From the NCBI GenBank assembly GCA_014155875.1, contig JACEFZ010002048.1:196148-260147 (forward strand): DNA of 64,000 nucleotides, in the 5' to 3' direction. The stretch is from Cepaea nemoralis. Lineage: Eukaryota; Mollusca; Gastropoda; Stylommatophora; Helicidae. The notes under the pieces were generated by a model, which was given only the letters and a program-made list of their open reading frames with translations, was not told where the DNA came from and did no database searches. Below, one piece after another: positions 34,798 through 45,960 of the stretch; the stretch's first letter is position 1; every line of letters starts with the position of its first letter. The position numbers were made by a program, and so were the translations under genes.

Positions 34798-34881
<84 letters not shown>

Positions 34882-35062
34882 TACGTCTCATACCCTCCAA
34901 CGCGCACCATCTGTCTATCACAAAATCTAATAATTTCTCATATCAATCACAATCACTCAGCCATACAAAACTCACTCAGCCACGCCTATCCTTCTCTCTC
35001 TCTCTCCCTCTTTCTCTCTCTCCCCTTCCCGTTGATTGCTACACCCCCCCCCCCCCCCCCCC
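34781..35062. repeat. (CT)n tract and a 20-C run
   Basis: About 100 bp of CT repeats (34781-34880), a TC-rich segment, then an uninterrupted C-run of about 20 at 35044-35062. Confidence 0.95.
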
Positions 35063-35339
35063 ACTCAACCCACAACCTCTATATATCACAAAACCAGGCA
35101 GCTATTCACCACATCAACCTGGTCTGGCCAGGCTGAGCTCCGACACCTGAGAGCATCAACTCGATACTGCTATCTGCCTGGCCAGTTTGCATCTCTGTCT
35201 CACGTTTCTGACATGAGGCGCAGTCTGTGTCAAGGTCACCTACACACACGCAGGTTCAGATTACCTGAGTTCCTGTCTTACCGTATTCGGGGGTTTCACC
35301 TGGGATTACTGTCTGTCTCTCTGCCCATCCGTCTAACTG

Positions 35340-35530
35340 AATACCTGCCTGCCTGCCTACCTACCTACCTACCTACCTACCTACCTACCTACCTACCTAC
35401 TACCCACTTGTCTGTTTGTTTGTCCTTTCGTCCGTCCGCCAGTCCCTCTATCTGTCTGTCCTTTCGTCCGTCCATCAGTCCGTCTGTCTGCCCGTTCGTC
35501 TGTCCGCCCGTCCACCCGTGTGTTTGTCTG
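35340..35530. repeat. (CTAC)n and (TCTG/TCCG)n microsatellites
   Basis: CTACCTACCTACCTACCTAC at about 35357-35400, then imperfect GTCTGTCCG repeats. Confidence 0.92.
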
Positions 35531-35639
35531 TCTCCTTTCTGCATGTCCTCATATCTGCCATTCAACCCATTTTATTTGCATCACAGACCCTCTGGTCCAC
35601 TTCTGCTATATCTACCCACCCACTTCTGTAACCCAGCAC

Positions 35640-35932
35640 CCACCGGCCTCCTGGTGTGTCAATTTAAGGCCCGTCACAAACACCCAGCCTCCTGGCATGT
35701 CAATCTAAGGCCCGGAACAAACACCCAGCCTCCTGGTGCATCAGTCTAAAGCCTGGCACAAACACCCAGCCTCATATTGTGTCAATCTACAGCATGGAAC
35801 AAACACCCAGCCTCCTATTGTGTTAATCTACAGCATGGAACAAACACCCAGCCTCCTATTGTGTTAATGTACAGCATGGAACAAACACCCAGCCTCCTGG
35901 TGTGTCAATCTAAGGCCCGGCACAAACACCAG
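35640..35932. repeat. 41-bp minisatellite, 7 copies
   Basis: CACCCAGCCTCCTGGTGTGT units at 35681, 35722, 35763 and 35804, 41 bp apart. Two subtypes: TCTAAGGCCCGG and TCTACAGCATGG. Confidence 0.95.
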
Positions 35933-36099
35933 CATCACCACACACACAGCAAACAGACGAGAGTACCCAAACATTCCATCCTGCCTTGCATCTGTTCTTC
36001 GTGAGATCACAACCAGACAACTATCGTCTGCTAGGGAAAATATACGATGCCATCAGTGTAAACAGCACAGCGATAGAGTTCTAAGAAGCTCATTCTCTA

Positions 36100-36310
36100 T
36101 CATGCACATTGGCATTTTTGCCTGTTCTGTCTGTCTGCGTGTTCCTGTGTCTGTCTGCGTGTTCCTGTGTCTGTTTCTTTGTCTGAGGGCATTTTGACTT
36201 ATCTAGCCATTTGTCTGTGTTTGCCTGCCTACTGACTGTCTGTCTGTTTGTCTATCTCGTACCTTGCCTATCTTGTTTTCCTATTTCACGCATGTCTGTC
36301 TGTCTGTGAT
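36100..36310. repeat. (CTGT)-rich low-complexity segment
   Basis: CTGTCTGTCTGCGTGTTCCT occurs twice in tandem, then CTGT-rich sequence. Confidence 0.8.
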
Positions 36311-36404
36311 CAACTGTGAATGCAAGGTTTAATCAAAATAGCAAAACTGACTATCGGATAAATGTGGTTTTTGTCAGACATTCGTCATATTATAATTGTT
36401 ATGC

Positions 36405-36840
36405 CAGGGGGAGACAAATTACCACAACTTTAATGGAGATAAATCAATGACAACTTTAATGGAGATAAATTACCACAATTTTAATGGAGATTAATTACTG
36501 TAATTTTAATGGAGATAAATCAATAAACACTTAGTCAAGATAGATCGACTACACAGTGATTGGAGATAAATCAGCCACAACTTTAGTTGAGGTAGACCAA
36601 TCACAATGTGATTGGAGATAAACAAATCACAACTTCACCGGGATAAACCAATCACAACTTCAAGAGAGGTGGGTCAGCAACCGATTCAGCAGAGATAAAT
36701 CCACCACAATTTCAGTGAGACAAATCAACCACAACACTGGTGAGATTAATCAACCACAACTTTTGCGGAGATAAATCCACCAGAGATTGACTTCAGATAA
36801 ATCAATCACATCTCACTAGGGGAGAGAAATCAACCACACA
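36405..36840. repeat. degenerate ~35-bp repeat
   Basis: GGAGATAAATCAACCACAAC with ACTTTAATGGAGATAAAT motifs recurs at 30-40-bp spacing, strongly diverged. Confidence 0.8.
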
Positions 36841-37476
36841 TTCAGTGGTGTACATCCAACCATTTGTGGTAGTCTCCCCTGAGAGGCGTGTGACCTTTAA
36901 TATTCATTTGTATGTGACCTCTGAACCCCAGGATGTCTGTTTCCAACCGTCTGTCTAGTTCATCTGTTTGGCTTTGGCAGCTTCGGTTGTATTGATTGCG
37001 TGTCAGACACAATAGAAAACATGAACAGTTGGGTAGCCACACACTTAGATACAATAACGAACACACACTGCCACTGTTGGGTAGCCACAGATACAATAAC
37101 GAACACACTGCCACTGTTGGGTAGCCACAGATACAATAACGAACACACACTGCCACTGTTGGGTAGCCACATATACAATAACGAACACACACTGCCACTG
37201 TTGGGTAGCCACAGATACAATAACGAACACACACTGCCACTGTTGGGTAGCCACAGATACAATAACGAACACACACTGCCACTGTTGGGTAGCCACAGAT
37301 ACAATGACGAACACACACTGCCACTGTTGGGTAGCCACAGATACAATAACGAACACACACTGCCACTGTTGGGTAGCCACAGATACAATAACGAACACAC
37401 ACTGCCACTGTTGAGTAGCCACAGATACAATAACGAACACACACTGCCACTGTTGGGTAGCCACAGATACAATAAC

Positions 37477-37627
37477 CCCGGGAAGGTTAACCCGGTCAAC
37501 AAATGCCCGCAGAAGTCGGATGTGTCGGCCTGACGGCGCAAGAACGCAGCTCTGCTGTAAACAGGCACAACGCAGTCACATCCGGAAAAAAAAAATCTGG
37601 ATGAACGCAGAAGAAGAAGAAGAAGAA
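37477..37627 (+). mobile_element. SINE-like family C, copy 1, with 11-bp TSD
   Basis: A 151-bp insert beginning CCCGGGAAGGTTAACCCGGT and ending in (GAA)n. It is flanked on both sides by GATACAATAAC (37466-37476 and 37628-37638), an 11-bp target-site duplication of 42-bp-array sequence. The body is shared with 41236-41363 and 54366-54506 (both minus). No clear pol III boxes were identified, so the name SINE-like rests on size, TSD and simple tail. Confidence 0.85.
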
Positions 37628-38649
37628 GATACAATAACGAACTCACACTGCCACTGTTGGGTAGCCACAGATACAATAACGAACACACACTGCCACTGTT
37701 GGGTAGCCATAGATACAATAACGAACACACACTGCCACTGTTGGGTAGCCACAGATACAATAACGAACACACACTGCCACTGTTAGGTAGCCACAGATAC
37801 AATAACGAACACACACTGTCACTGTTGGGTAGCCACAGATACAATAACAAACACACACTGCCACTGTTGGGTAGCCACAGATACAATAACGAACACACAC
37901 TGCCACTGTTGGGTAGCCACAGATACAATAACGAACACATACACTGCCACTGTTGGGTAGCCACATATACAATAACGAACACACACTGCCACTGTTGGGT
38001 AGCCACAGATACAATAACGAACACACACTGCCACTGTTGGGTAGCCACAGATACAATAACGAACACACACTGCCACTGTTGGGTAGCCACAGATACAATA
38101 ACGAACACACACTGCCACTGTTGGGTAACCACAGATACAATAACGAACACACACTGCCACTGTTGGTTAGCCACAGATACAATAATGAACACAAACTCCC
38201 ACAGTTAGGTAGCCACAGATACAACAACGAACACACACTCCCACAGTTGGGTAGCCACAGATACAATAATGAACACAAACTTCCCCAGTTGGGTGGCCAC
38301 AGATACAACAATGAACACAAACTCCCCTAGTTGGGTAGCCACAGATACAATAATGAACACAAACTCCTACAGTTGGGTAGCCACAGTTACAATAATGGAC
38401 ACGAACTCCCACAGTTGGGTAGCCACAGTTACAATAATGGACACAAACTCCCACAGTTGGGTAGCCACAGTTACAATAATGAACACAAACTCCCACAGTT
38501 GGGTAGCCACAGATACAATAATGAACACAAACTCCCACAGTTGGGTAGCCACAGATACAATAATGAACACAAACTCCCACAGTTGGGTAGCCACAGATAC
38601 AATAATGAACACAAACTCCCACAGTTGGGTAGCCACAGATACAATAATG

Positions 38650-38674
38650 AACACACCCCCCCCCCCCCCCCCCG
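38650..38674. repeat. poly(C) run inside the last 42-bp unit
   Basis: CACACC followed by about 18 C replaces part of one unit, just before the array ends. Confidence 0.85.
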
Positions 38675-38817
38675 TTGGGTAGCCACAGATACAATGGTGA
38701 CACAAGTGGTGTTGCCTCACATGTGTTGGGACCCACGACCGGACCTCAACCAGTCTTGGCTTTTCATAGGCGCCGCATATCTCCCTGACTCTGTGACTTT
38801 TGCTGTGTCTCTTTCTG

Positions 38818-38824
<7 letters not shown>

Positions 38825-38874
<50 letters not shown>

Positions 38875-38915
38875 CTCTCTCTGTCTCTTTCTTTGGTTCC
38901 TTCTCTCTTCTTCGC

Positions 38916-38973
<58 letters not shown>

Positions 38974-38977
38974 GTCT

Positions 38978-39065
<88 letters not shown>

Positions 39066-39185
39066 TCTTCTTCTTCTCTTCTTCTTCTTCTTCTTCTTCT
39101 TCTTCTTCTGCTTCTGCTTCTTCTTCTCCTCCCCCTCTTCCTCCTTCTCCTCTCCTCCTCTGTCTTTCTCCTTCACCCTGTCTCC
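38825..39185. repeat. cluster of pyrimidine microsatellites
   Basis: In order: (CT)n, (TTTC)n about 38918-38971, (TGCC)n about 38979-39008, (TGTC)n about 39011-39062, (TTC)n about 39064-39125, then CTCC-rich sequence. Confidence 0.97.
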
Positions 39186-39630
39186 GACTCACCTTATCCT
39201 CTCTGCAAGTAATGAGTATCTTTATTTCTCTCGTGATAACATATTCTCCTTCAGCCTGGCTCTAACATATGCTCGAGTGCCTATAACTTAGATCTGCCCT
39301 ATTTATGTTATGCCAAGACTGGTTTCCCGCCCCTGCAGTAAAGACATGCCAAGCGCATCTATGAAAATATAACCCCCCTTGATGTGTTTATTTGCCGTGC
39401 TACATCAGAGCTCGTCCAAAAAACCGCATCTCCAGGACTGTCTGATGACTACCAGGGGTCCCCTCGATGACGTAGGATAAACAAGGGTGATCACTGAATG
39501 TCAGGACGTGACATCTTCCAGCAGCAGTTAGCGCCCTGTTGATTCAGAATTTACCGTGTGAGCTTGCGCTGTGTGCACTGGACCGTGCGGTACTGGGTTC
39601 TCCAATTTAGCTCTTTTTGTGCACAAAAAG
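39186..39630. other. unassigned stretch
   Basis: No gene recognised. Confidence 0.35.
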
Positions 39631-39631
39631 G

Positions 39632-39780
39632 GCATGCCGTGGCTGAAAGGTTACGGTTGCCTGACCCAGGATGATAGGATACCGGGTTAGATTTAAGCAG
39701 GGCCGGGAATTATCCCAATGCACACCTTGGTAGTGTGGTTGGTTACAACCTTCTGAGATAAGGGCGAAAATAGGAGGTCC
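39632..39780 (+). mobile_element. possible tRNA-derived SINE
   Basis: CATGCCGTGGCTGAAAGGTT resembles an A-box region and CCGGGTTAGATTTAA about 45 bp later resembles a B box. No second copy seen. Confidence 0.35.
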
Positions 39781-39935
39781 CTGTACAGTATGTGCACACC
39801 AAATAGGAGGTCCCTGTGCATGATGTGCACATCGAACATTCACTTGGAAGGTCTCTGTGCAAGATGTACACATAAACATAGGGAGGTCCCTGTGCAAGGA
39901 TGTGCACATCAAACTATTCACTTGGAAGGAGTAGG
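39770..39935. repeat. imperfect ~35-60-bp repeat
   Basis: GGAGGTCCCTGTGCATGATG and TGTGCACATC units, with ATTCACTTGGAAGG in some. Confidence 0.75.
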
Positions 39936-40084
39936 CCGTAAGAGCGCAGCCCTGGAAATGTTGCTGGCAAGGAACAGTCTGCCCACGGGTAGACGGAGAC
40001 CGTGACCTTGGATGAAGAAGCACGTAGCACCCAAATACAAACCGAATCTGACACTGATCTTTGAGGTGCATAATTGGGTGTGAC

Positions 40085-40745
40085 CGGACTGCCCTGAACA
40101 GATGAACGACGAAGAAGGGGAGGAGGGGTGGAGGAGGAGGAGAAAGAAGACGACGAAAATGAAGAAAGAGGAAGTTTAAAAAAAATAAGAAGAAAAAGAA
40201 AGAAGAAGAAGGTGGGGGATGTGGAGGGAAAAGAAGAAGGATGTTGAGGAAGACAGGAGGAAGCCAAGAAAGAAGACCAAGAGGAGGAGAGTTGGAGGTG
40301 GAGGAGAAGTTATGAAGGAGGAGAGGATGAGAGCGAGAAATAAGAAGAGAAAGAGGAGGAGGAAAAGATGATGAAGAAGAATGAGGAGATGGAAGAAGAA
40401 GAGGACGAAGGATGAGAAAGAAGGAGAAGGATGAGAAAGAAGAAGAAGAGGAGGAAGAAGAAGAAGAAGAATGAGGAGAAAGAAGAGAAAGAAAAGTATG
40501 AAGGATGAGAGAGAAGAAGATGAAGAAAGATGAGAAAGAAGAATGAGAAAGAAGAAGAAGAGGACCAAGGATGAGGAGAAATAAGAAAAAGAAGTGGACG
40601 TTGGATGAGAAAGAAGAAGAGGAAGAAGGATGAGAAAGAAGAAAAAGACGACGAAGGATGAGAAGAAAGAAGAGCAAGAAGAGGACGAAGGATGAGAAGA
40701 AAAAAGAGCAAGAAGAGAACGAAGGATGAGGAGAAAGAAGAATAA
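40085..40745. repeat. 660-bp purine tract (GAA/GGA/GATGAG)n
   Basis: Almost only A and G on plus, with recurring GAAGGATGAGAAAGAAGAAG-like units. The minus-strand Ser/Phe/Leu frames are artefacts. Confidence 0.96.
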
Positions 40746-41137
40746 ACATGTGTTTTTTTATCCGTTACCCCACTCTCCTTCTGGTCGGGGACACTAGGGA
40801 ACTACTTTTGCTGGTGTTGTCTCGGATTAACACCACTTCGACGTAAAAGCACGCGCGTTCTCTAAAATGGCGGCTGCCCTTGAATTAGGGAACTGAGAGA
40901 CTTGTTTCCCAGAAATAGACGAAGATGTAGTCTGTTCTAGTCGATAGTTGCTGGTTCCGGTATCAGACAGGCTCAGCCAGTGGTGACTCTTGTAACGTCT
41001 CTATCTGGTCTAGAGTCGAGCACACTTATCCCTCGGCACGGTGATGGTGCCATTTGTAGATTACCGTTGGAATCGGGTACATCTATTTCAGGAAATAGTA
41101 CTGTTGCTAGATTGGCCAGTGATGACTACTTGTTTAC
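40746..41137. other. unassigned stretch
   Basis: No gene recognised; includes TCTAAAATGGCGGCTGCC at about 40860, a motif common near promoters but unsupported here. Confidence 0.35.
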
Positions 41138-41140
41138 CTT

Positions 41141-41363
41141 TCTTCTTCTTCTTCTTCTTCTTCTTCTTCTTCTTCTTCTTCTTCTTCTTCTTCTTCTTCT
41201 TCTTCTTCTTCTTCTTCTTCTTCTTCTTCTTCTTCGTTCATCCGGATTTTTTTTTCGGATGTGACTGCGTTGTGCCGTTTACAGCAGAGCTGCGTTCTTG
41301 CGCCGTTAGGCCGACACATCCGACTTCTGCGGGCATTTGTTGACCGGGTTAACCTTCCCGGGG
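41141..41363 (-). mobile_element. SINE-like family C, copy 2, with ~95-bp (GAA)n tail
   Basis: The body on minus (41363 to 41236) matches the insert at 37477-37627, from CCCGGGAAGGTTAACCCGGT through GGCGCAAGAACGCAGCTCTG to the A-run and ATCCGGATGAACG. The tail is a ~95-bp pure (GAA)n, far longer than in copy 1. A target duplication was not identified. Confidence 0.85.
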
Positions 41364-41667
41364 GTTTCTTAGGACGTTTGAATCTCACTGTTGTGGTGTT
41401 ATCCCCCATCCTAGCTGGCCCATACAGAACAGCCAAAGACATCCTGGTCAACCCTCAAGGGAAGGCAGGGGCAGACCATGGGCATTCCCCGCCATCCAAG
41501 GAGGATTCCATACTTGCAGAGCCATCACACAGCGCTCTGGTACTGGGCTCACCCAAGGAATCGTCACGTCCTGCACATGGCTGCTTAGCCTCACTTCCTA
41601 TATTGGGCCTTCCGTTCACAATAGGCTGTTCCTCCGGAAACCAGAAGAATGCAGTCTGCAGATGACA
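41364..41667. other. unassigned stretch
   Basis: Open on plus through part of its length, but no motif recognised. Confidence 0.3.
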
Positions 41668-41985
41668 TCCACACAGTGAGCTTTCGATTAAGATTTTCCA
41701 CATAATGGATTTGCTATCCAAGCAATATTCCATTTCGTGCCGCTAGGACACTTTTTCCACCTTTTATGAAGCCCACACAGTGAGCTTTCGATTCGGTCGT
41801 TTCACGTAATGGATTTGCTATCCAAGCAATATTCCATTTCGTGTCACTAGGACACTTTTTCCACCATTTACGAAGCTCACACAGTGAGCTTTTGATTCGG
41901 ACTTTCCACGTAATGGATGTGCTATCCAAGCAATATTCCATTTCATGCCTCTGGGACGCTTTTGTAACCGACATATCTGTGGTAT
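41668..41985. repeat. 104-bp tandem repeat, ~3 copies
   Basis: CACACAGTGAGCTTTCGATT starts near 41669, 41773 and 41877; GCTATCCAAGCAATATTCCA and AGGACACTTTTTCCACC are shared. Confidence 0.95.
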
Positions 41986-42020
41986 GAAGTGTGGAAGTCT
42001 AAATACATCTTCATGCACCT

Positions 42021-42236
42021 TTAGATGTCAACCTGAATGTAGTTAAAGTAAGCTGTAGTCAACTTGAGCTTGTTGATATCTCCATAGAGCTTGTCCTCAA
42101 ATGAAGCAGGCGTGGGCCAAAATATCTTTCTTTGTTCTGCATATATTGGGCACTCCTGCAGCAAATGTTTAGCTGTCATTTTACCTGTTCCACAATTACA
42201 TTCATAGGTATCTCCTATCTTTAGTTTATTGAACAA
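42021..42236 (-). pseudogene. LINE family X C-terminal Cys/His segment
   Basis: The 71-codon frame carries YECNCGTGKMTAKHLLQECP, a Cys-x-Cys ... His ... Cys arrangement found at the C-terminus of jockey/I-like polyproteins after RNase H. The stop at 42021 marks the end of the polyprotein. The frame is separated from the RNase H frame. Confidence 0.65.
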
Positions 42237-42370
42237 GTGGTGTTTCAGCCTGTTATGTCCTGTGCGGAGTCTGAAGATTGCTACTTGTTCTCTTCGGTCG
42301 AGTTTGTAATATGCATCATCCTTCTGGTGGCCTGGATGCTCTGATTCCCATTTGGTTCTATAAGTGCTTT

Positions 42371-42830
42371 TTATAAACCTTTTGCCTCATTATAGGTTAT
42401 GTCTATGTCAGGCTGTGGTAATCGTCCACCCTCTTTTGCTAGTCTGTCTGCCTCTTCATTTCCAGGTATACTGCAATGTGATGGGATCCACCGTATTACA
42501 ACTTTTTTGGATTTCTGGCATAGACCATGGAGTGCTGTTCTTAGGTCAGCTAGTTCTGTGCTGTTTTTGCTCTTCAGTATTGAGACAGCTGACTTTGCAT
42601 CTGTGAAGATAGCTATATGCTTCTCTTTATTTTCCTCCATCAAGAGCATTTCTGCTGCAGTTTTCAAAGCCTCTACCTCCGCTTTGAAGTTACTTGAAAA
42701 TTTTCCAGTTGCCACTGATTGTGTTTTTATCACTCCATTTTTTAAATTAGGAGAATTCCTCCTCCTCCATTTTCTATTGAATCTTTGGCTGATCCATCTG
42801 TATATGCATGGGTCCAATTGCTGCTTGGGT
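42371..42830 (-). pseudogene. LINE family X RNase H domain, frame-shifted
   Basis: The main frame (42817 to 42371) holds AEVEALKTAAEM (Glu), IFTDAKSAV (Asp) and HCSIPGNEEADRLAKEG (His and last Asp). The first catalytic Asp is in AYTDGSAKDS, read in another frame at about 42775-42805, so a frameshift within the GGAGGA-rich segment near 42765 splits the domain. All four acidic residues exist in the DNA, but not in one frame. Confidence 0.8.
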
Positions 42831-43139
42831 AATGTTCTTTTATGTAGTTTAGGGTTATTTTTCTTCTTTCGGTTTCATTCTGAGTGTTCTTTTTCTCAAT
42901 ACCAGGAATGTTTTCTATCATCTCAGGCAGTTGCTGCTGTCTCCAAGCTGGGAAGTTGTCTGCATTGTAATGGGCTTGACTGTTGATATGTTAAGTATGG
43001 GATCTTCCCTAATCTTTCGTTTTGCAGTTTCTACAAAGTTGCTACGCTTCAGTCTTCCCTTTCCAAAACTATTAAACCTGTTATACATAGGGTGGTCTGT
43101 CAATCTTCTAAATTTTTCTGCTTGTTGCTGGGCTCTGCT

Positions 43140-44700
43140 ATCTCTTCTAGTCCTGCATTGGTTGTAAACAAGTGATCTTTTCTAGTTCATTAATAGGCGT
43201 TGTCTTCAGGCTTCCAGTTATGATTCGCATTCCTTGGTTTTGGACTCTACTTATTTTGTTAACGTTTGACTTAGCTGCTGTTGCCTAAGCTGCAATGCCA
43301 TATTCCAGTACTGGCATCACCCGTCCAGTATATAACTTCTTGAGAACTTTCTCATCTGCTCCCCACGTTGTACCAGCAAGCTTTTTCATGATTGCCATTC
43401 TCTGCCTTGCTCTTGTTCGATTTTTCTCAACCTGTGTCTTCCATGTCAGGCGACGATCAAAGGTGACTCCTAGATAGTTTGGATTTTCCCATTCAATACC
43501 AGCTTAGGTTGCTGAGTTTTATTTGAGAGGGAGAACACTGTGCATGTTGTTTTCTCCTCACTTATCTTCACTAGCCATGATTTTGACCAGTCCTCTAGCG
43601 CTAATAAGGCTTGCTGTATTCTGCTGTTAGCTGTACTAATATATTCTTCAGATGTCCATATGGCTAGGTCATCTGCAAAGGAGGATGTGTGTACTCTGGC
43701 TGGAAAATTTTCTGTGATGTCATTTATATATGCTAGGAATTAATGTTGGTGAAAGAACTCCTCCTTGAGGGGACACCTTGCTCCAACAGGATCATTTTGC
43801 TTGTTTGTCCTTGTACTTTTGTCCTGGCAGTTCTGTTCTCAAGGTAGTGGCTGATCCATTTATACATTTTTCCACAAACATGCATTGTTTGCAGTTTTAC
43901 TTTCAGTCCTTCCTTCCATACTTTATCAAATGCTTTTTCTAAATCTATCCAGACTGCTAGTGTGTGCTTTTTCTCTTGGAAGGCATCCTCTATTTCCTGA
44001 GCTATATAGGTTATTTGATCTTCAGTGGATCTGTACTTTCTGAATCCTGCTTGGTGTGGTGTTAAGAGTTTGTTTTCTTCCAGATGCCATGTTAGCCTGC
44101 CATTGATAATGCGTTCCATTAATTTTCCTACACAGCTAAGTAGACTGATAGGTCGATAGCCATTTGGTTCTTCCAGGTCTTTTCCTTTCTTTGGGACTGG
44201 TATTAGTATAGCTTCCTTCCATGCCTGTGGGACTATTCCTCTCTTCCAGCTGTTATTTAGGACTGCTAGTAGTTTCTTCTTTGCCTTGGTGCCTAGTGCT
44301 ATTAGCATTTCATTTGTGATTCCATCCTTTCCTGGTGATTTCTTCTTTTTTAGGGTATTCACTGCCTGTTCCATTTCTTCCATTGTTAGATTTGCCATTA
44401 TATATTCTGCTGCTGTCTCTGTATTTCTATGATGTATCTGTTTGTCTTTGATTGCTTTCTTCTGTTCGGTTGTAATATCAATGTGGTTTGCATTTGCATA
44501 GTGTTCCATTAGTGCATTTGCAGCCTTTTTTCCTGTAAGCAAGGCATTTCCTTGTTTAATTGTTATTTGTTTGTTTCTAGGTCCTTCATTGTTCATGGCT
44601 TTCACTAGTTTCCATAGTTTGTTTCCATCCCTGTCAAAATTCAGGTTTTCTGTTTTTTCCCTCCAACAATCTCTTGTTGTTTGATTTACTGTTCTTTATA
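43140..44700 (-). pseudogene. LINE family X reverse transcriptase, several frame breaks
   Basis: The longest piece (44605 to 43733) has, from its first Met: SPGKDGI at 90-96, YRPISLLS at 150-157, FRKYRSTEDQI and motif A VWIDLEKAFDKVW at 218-230. It loses frame just after LEQGVP near 43774. The FADDLAIW catalytic box lies in another frame at about 43660-43685, and YLGVTFDRRLTWKT and GIAA-stop-ATAAKSN follow, with a TAG near 43265 where a Trp codon is expected. In copy 2 this domain joins the endonuclease frame without a break, so the shift at about 44696 is a defect of copy 1. Confidence 0.85.
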
Positions 44701-45852
44701 TTTTGCTGAGATGGCTTTGAGAGAGATGTTCGCTTCAATTGTTTGTTCTCTCTCTGCTGTCTTCCTGGCATCTTCAACTTTGTCCTCCAAACTTTGTAGT
44801 TCTTCAGTCCAGTATGGTTTGTAATTTTTCCTCGCTCCTCTTGGAATGGACTCAGTGGCTGCCTGTATTATCGCTCTGTTTAGACTTTCCACCATTTGCT
44901 TTATGTTGCCATATCGTGTATTTATGTTTTCACAATATTTGTCTGTTAGTATGGCAAATCTGTCCCAATCTGCTCGTTTGTAATTCCAGCGGGGCAAGGG
45001 CTTTTGCTCCTGTGGAACATACTCCATATTCATTACAAGCTTGATTGGTCTGTGGTCACTACCTGCTAATTGGTCCAGCACATGGCGATCGATTTTGTGG
45101 AGGATGTCTCCTGTGCAGAAAGCTAAGTCTGGAGTAGAAGTGGTAAGCCATCTTCTGGAGTAGAAGCTCGGTGTGTCATCCGCTTTGTTGAGTAGATGGA
45201 GATTTGAGTCTATTTCCCAGTCCTCCAATTCATCTCCTCTTTTGTCAGTATCTGGGTATCCCCATCTTTCTGAACGGCTATTAAAGTCTCCGACAATAAT
45301 GCAGTTTGTGTCAGTTATTTTCATGTTTGAGAGTGTAAGGTCCTTATCTGCTGGGCTATACAGATTGTAGATTCTTATTTTCACGTCCTTTATCATTATA
45401 TCAACACCTATAATTTCCGTTTGGTTGTCAGAGATCACAGATACTTCGCTGCAAGGTATTGTATTTCGTGTAAGTATTAGAACTCCTCCTTTGTGTCCTT
45501 CGCGGTCGAAACGTGTGGCCTGATATCCTCTGACTGAGAATTTGTGATTGGCGTTGAGGTGTGTCTCTTGAATGCATGCCACATCTATTCTATCTTTATG
45601 AAGACGCTGTGTTAGGGAGTCTTTCTTCTTGTAAACTCCTTCGGCATTCCACTGTAGTATGTTGAGTGTCCGGGGTATTTGGTCAATAGCTCTTAACCTA
45701 CTCCTCTGTGCCTTGACTCCACAGCACAGGGGAAGGTGACCACCAGTAGTCATGGGTGGACCCCCTCGAGGCAGGGGGCCCGGCACTATCGCCGCCTGAT
45801 GGGACTTCACGGGATTAGCACCATAACGATTAATTTTGATTTGTGACATCAT
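44686..45852 (-). CDS. LINE family X AP-like endonuclease region
   Basis: 388 codons. Residues 1-60 are a Pro/Gly-rich leader; residues 64-270 form an APE-type endonuclease with Asn69 (LQWNAEG), Glu96 (IQETHL), Tyr165-Ser-Pro, Asp189 and Asn191 (VGDFNSR), Asp242 (TSTPDLAF), and Asp266-His267 (SDHRPI). All expected catalytic residues are present. This domain nicks target DNA to prime reverse transcription. After residue 380 a one-base loss (ATAAAGAAC here, ATAAAAGAAC in copy 2) introduces a stop; in the element the frame should continue into reverse transcriptase. The Met pair at 45852 is chosen because the same MMSxIKINRYGANP start exists in copy 2. Confidence 0.85.
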   Translation of the reverse strand: MMSQIKINRYGANPVKSHQAAIVPGPLPRGGPPMTTGGHLPLCCGVKAQRSRLRAIDQIPRTLNILQWNAEGVYKKKDSLTQRLHKDRIDVACIQETHLNANHKFSVRGYQATRFDREGHKGGVLILTRNTIPCSEVSVISDNQTEIIGVDIMIKDVKIRIYNLYSPADKDLTLSNMKITDTNCIIVGDFNSRSERWGYPDTDKRGDELEDWEIDSNLHLLNKADDTPSFYSRRWLTTSTPDLAFCTGDILHKIDRHVLDQLAGSDHRPIKLVMNMEYVPQEQKPLPRWNYKRADWDRFAILTDKYCENINTRYGNIKQMVESLNRAIIQAATESIPRGARKNYKPYWTEELQSLEDKVEDARKTAEREQTIEANISLKAISAKYKEQ

Positions 45853-45960
45853 GAATTAAGTTACGTTGCACTGCTTTGTCAAGCCTGTGGCTCAGTACAT
45901 CCGATTTCGACAAGCATTTTTCGGGATGCTTTCCCTAGCCTTTGACTGTCCCCAGTCTAC

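Larger units (their letters stand above)
37027..38694. repeat. 42-bp minisatellite, ~36 copies
   Basis: Unit TTGGGTAGCCACAGATACAA plus TAACGAACACACACTGCCACTG, 42 bp. Subtype A (AACGAACACACACTGCCACTG) fills 37.0-38.17 kb; subtype B (AATGAACACAAACTCCCACAG) fills 38.17-38.69 kb. 42 is a multiple of three, so very long frames (up to ~400 codons) open on both strands; all are repeat translations. A SINE-like element interrupts it at 37477-37627. Confidence 0.98.

Noticed and set aside
36960..38330. Frames of up to ~410 codons in the 42-bp array, on both strands
   Set aside because: The period is a multiple of three, so any frame lacking a stop in one unit stays open. Composition is purely periodic and no unique flanking coding sequence joins it.
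39607..40749. 380-codon Ser/Phe-rich frame on minus
   Set aside because: Translation of the purine tract complement.
41261..41665. 134-codon frame on plus
   Set aside because: Its first third is the antisense of the SINE-like family C body; the rest has no recognisable domain.
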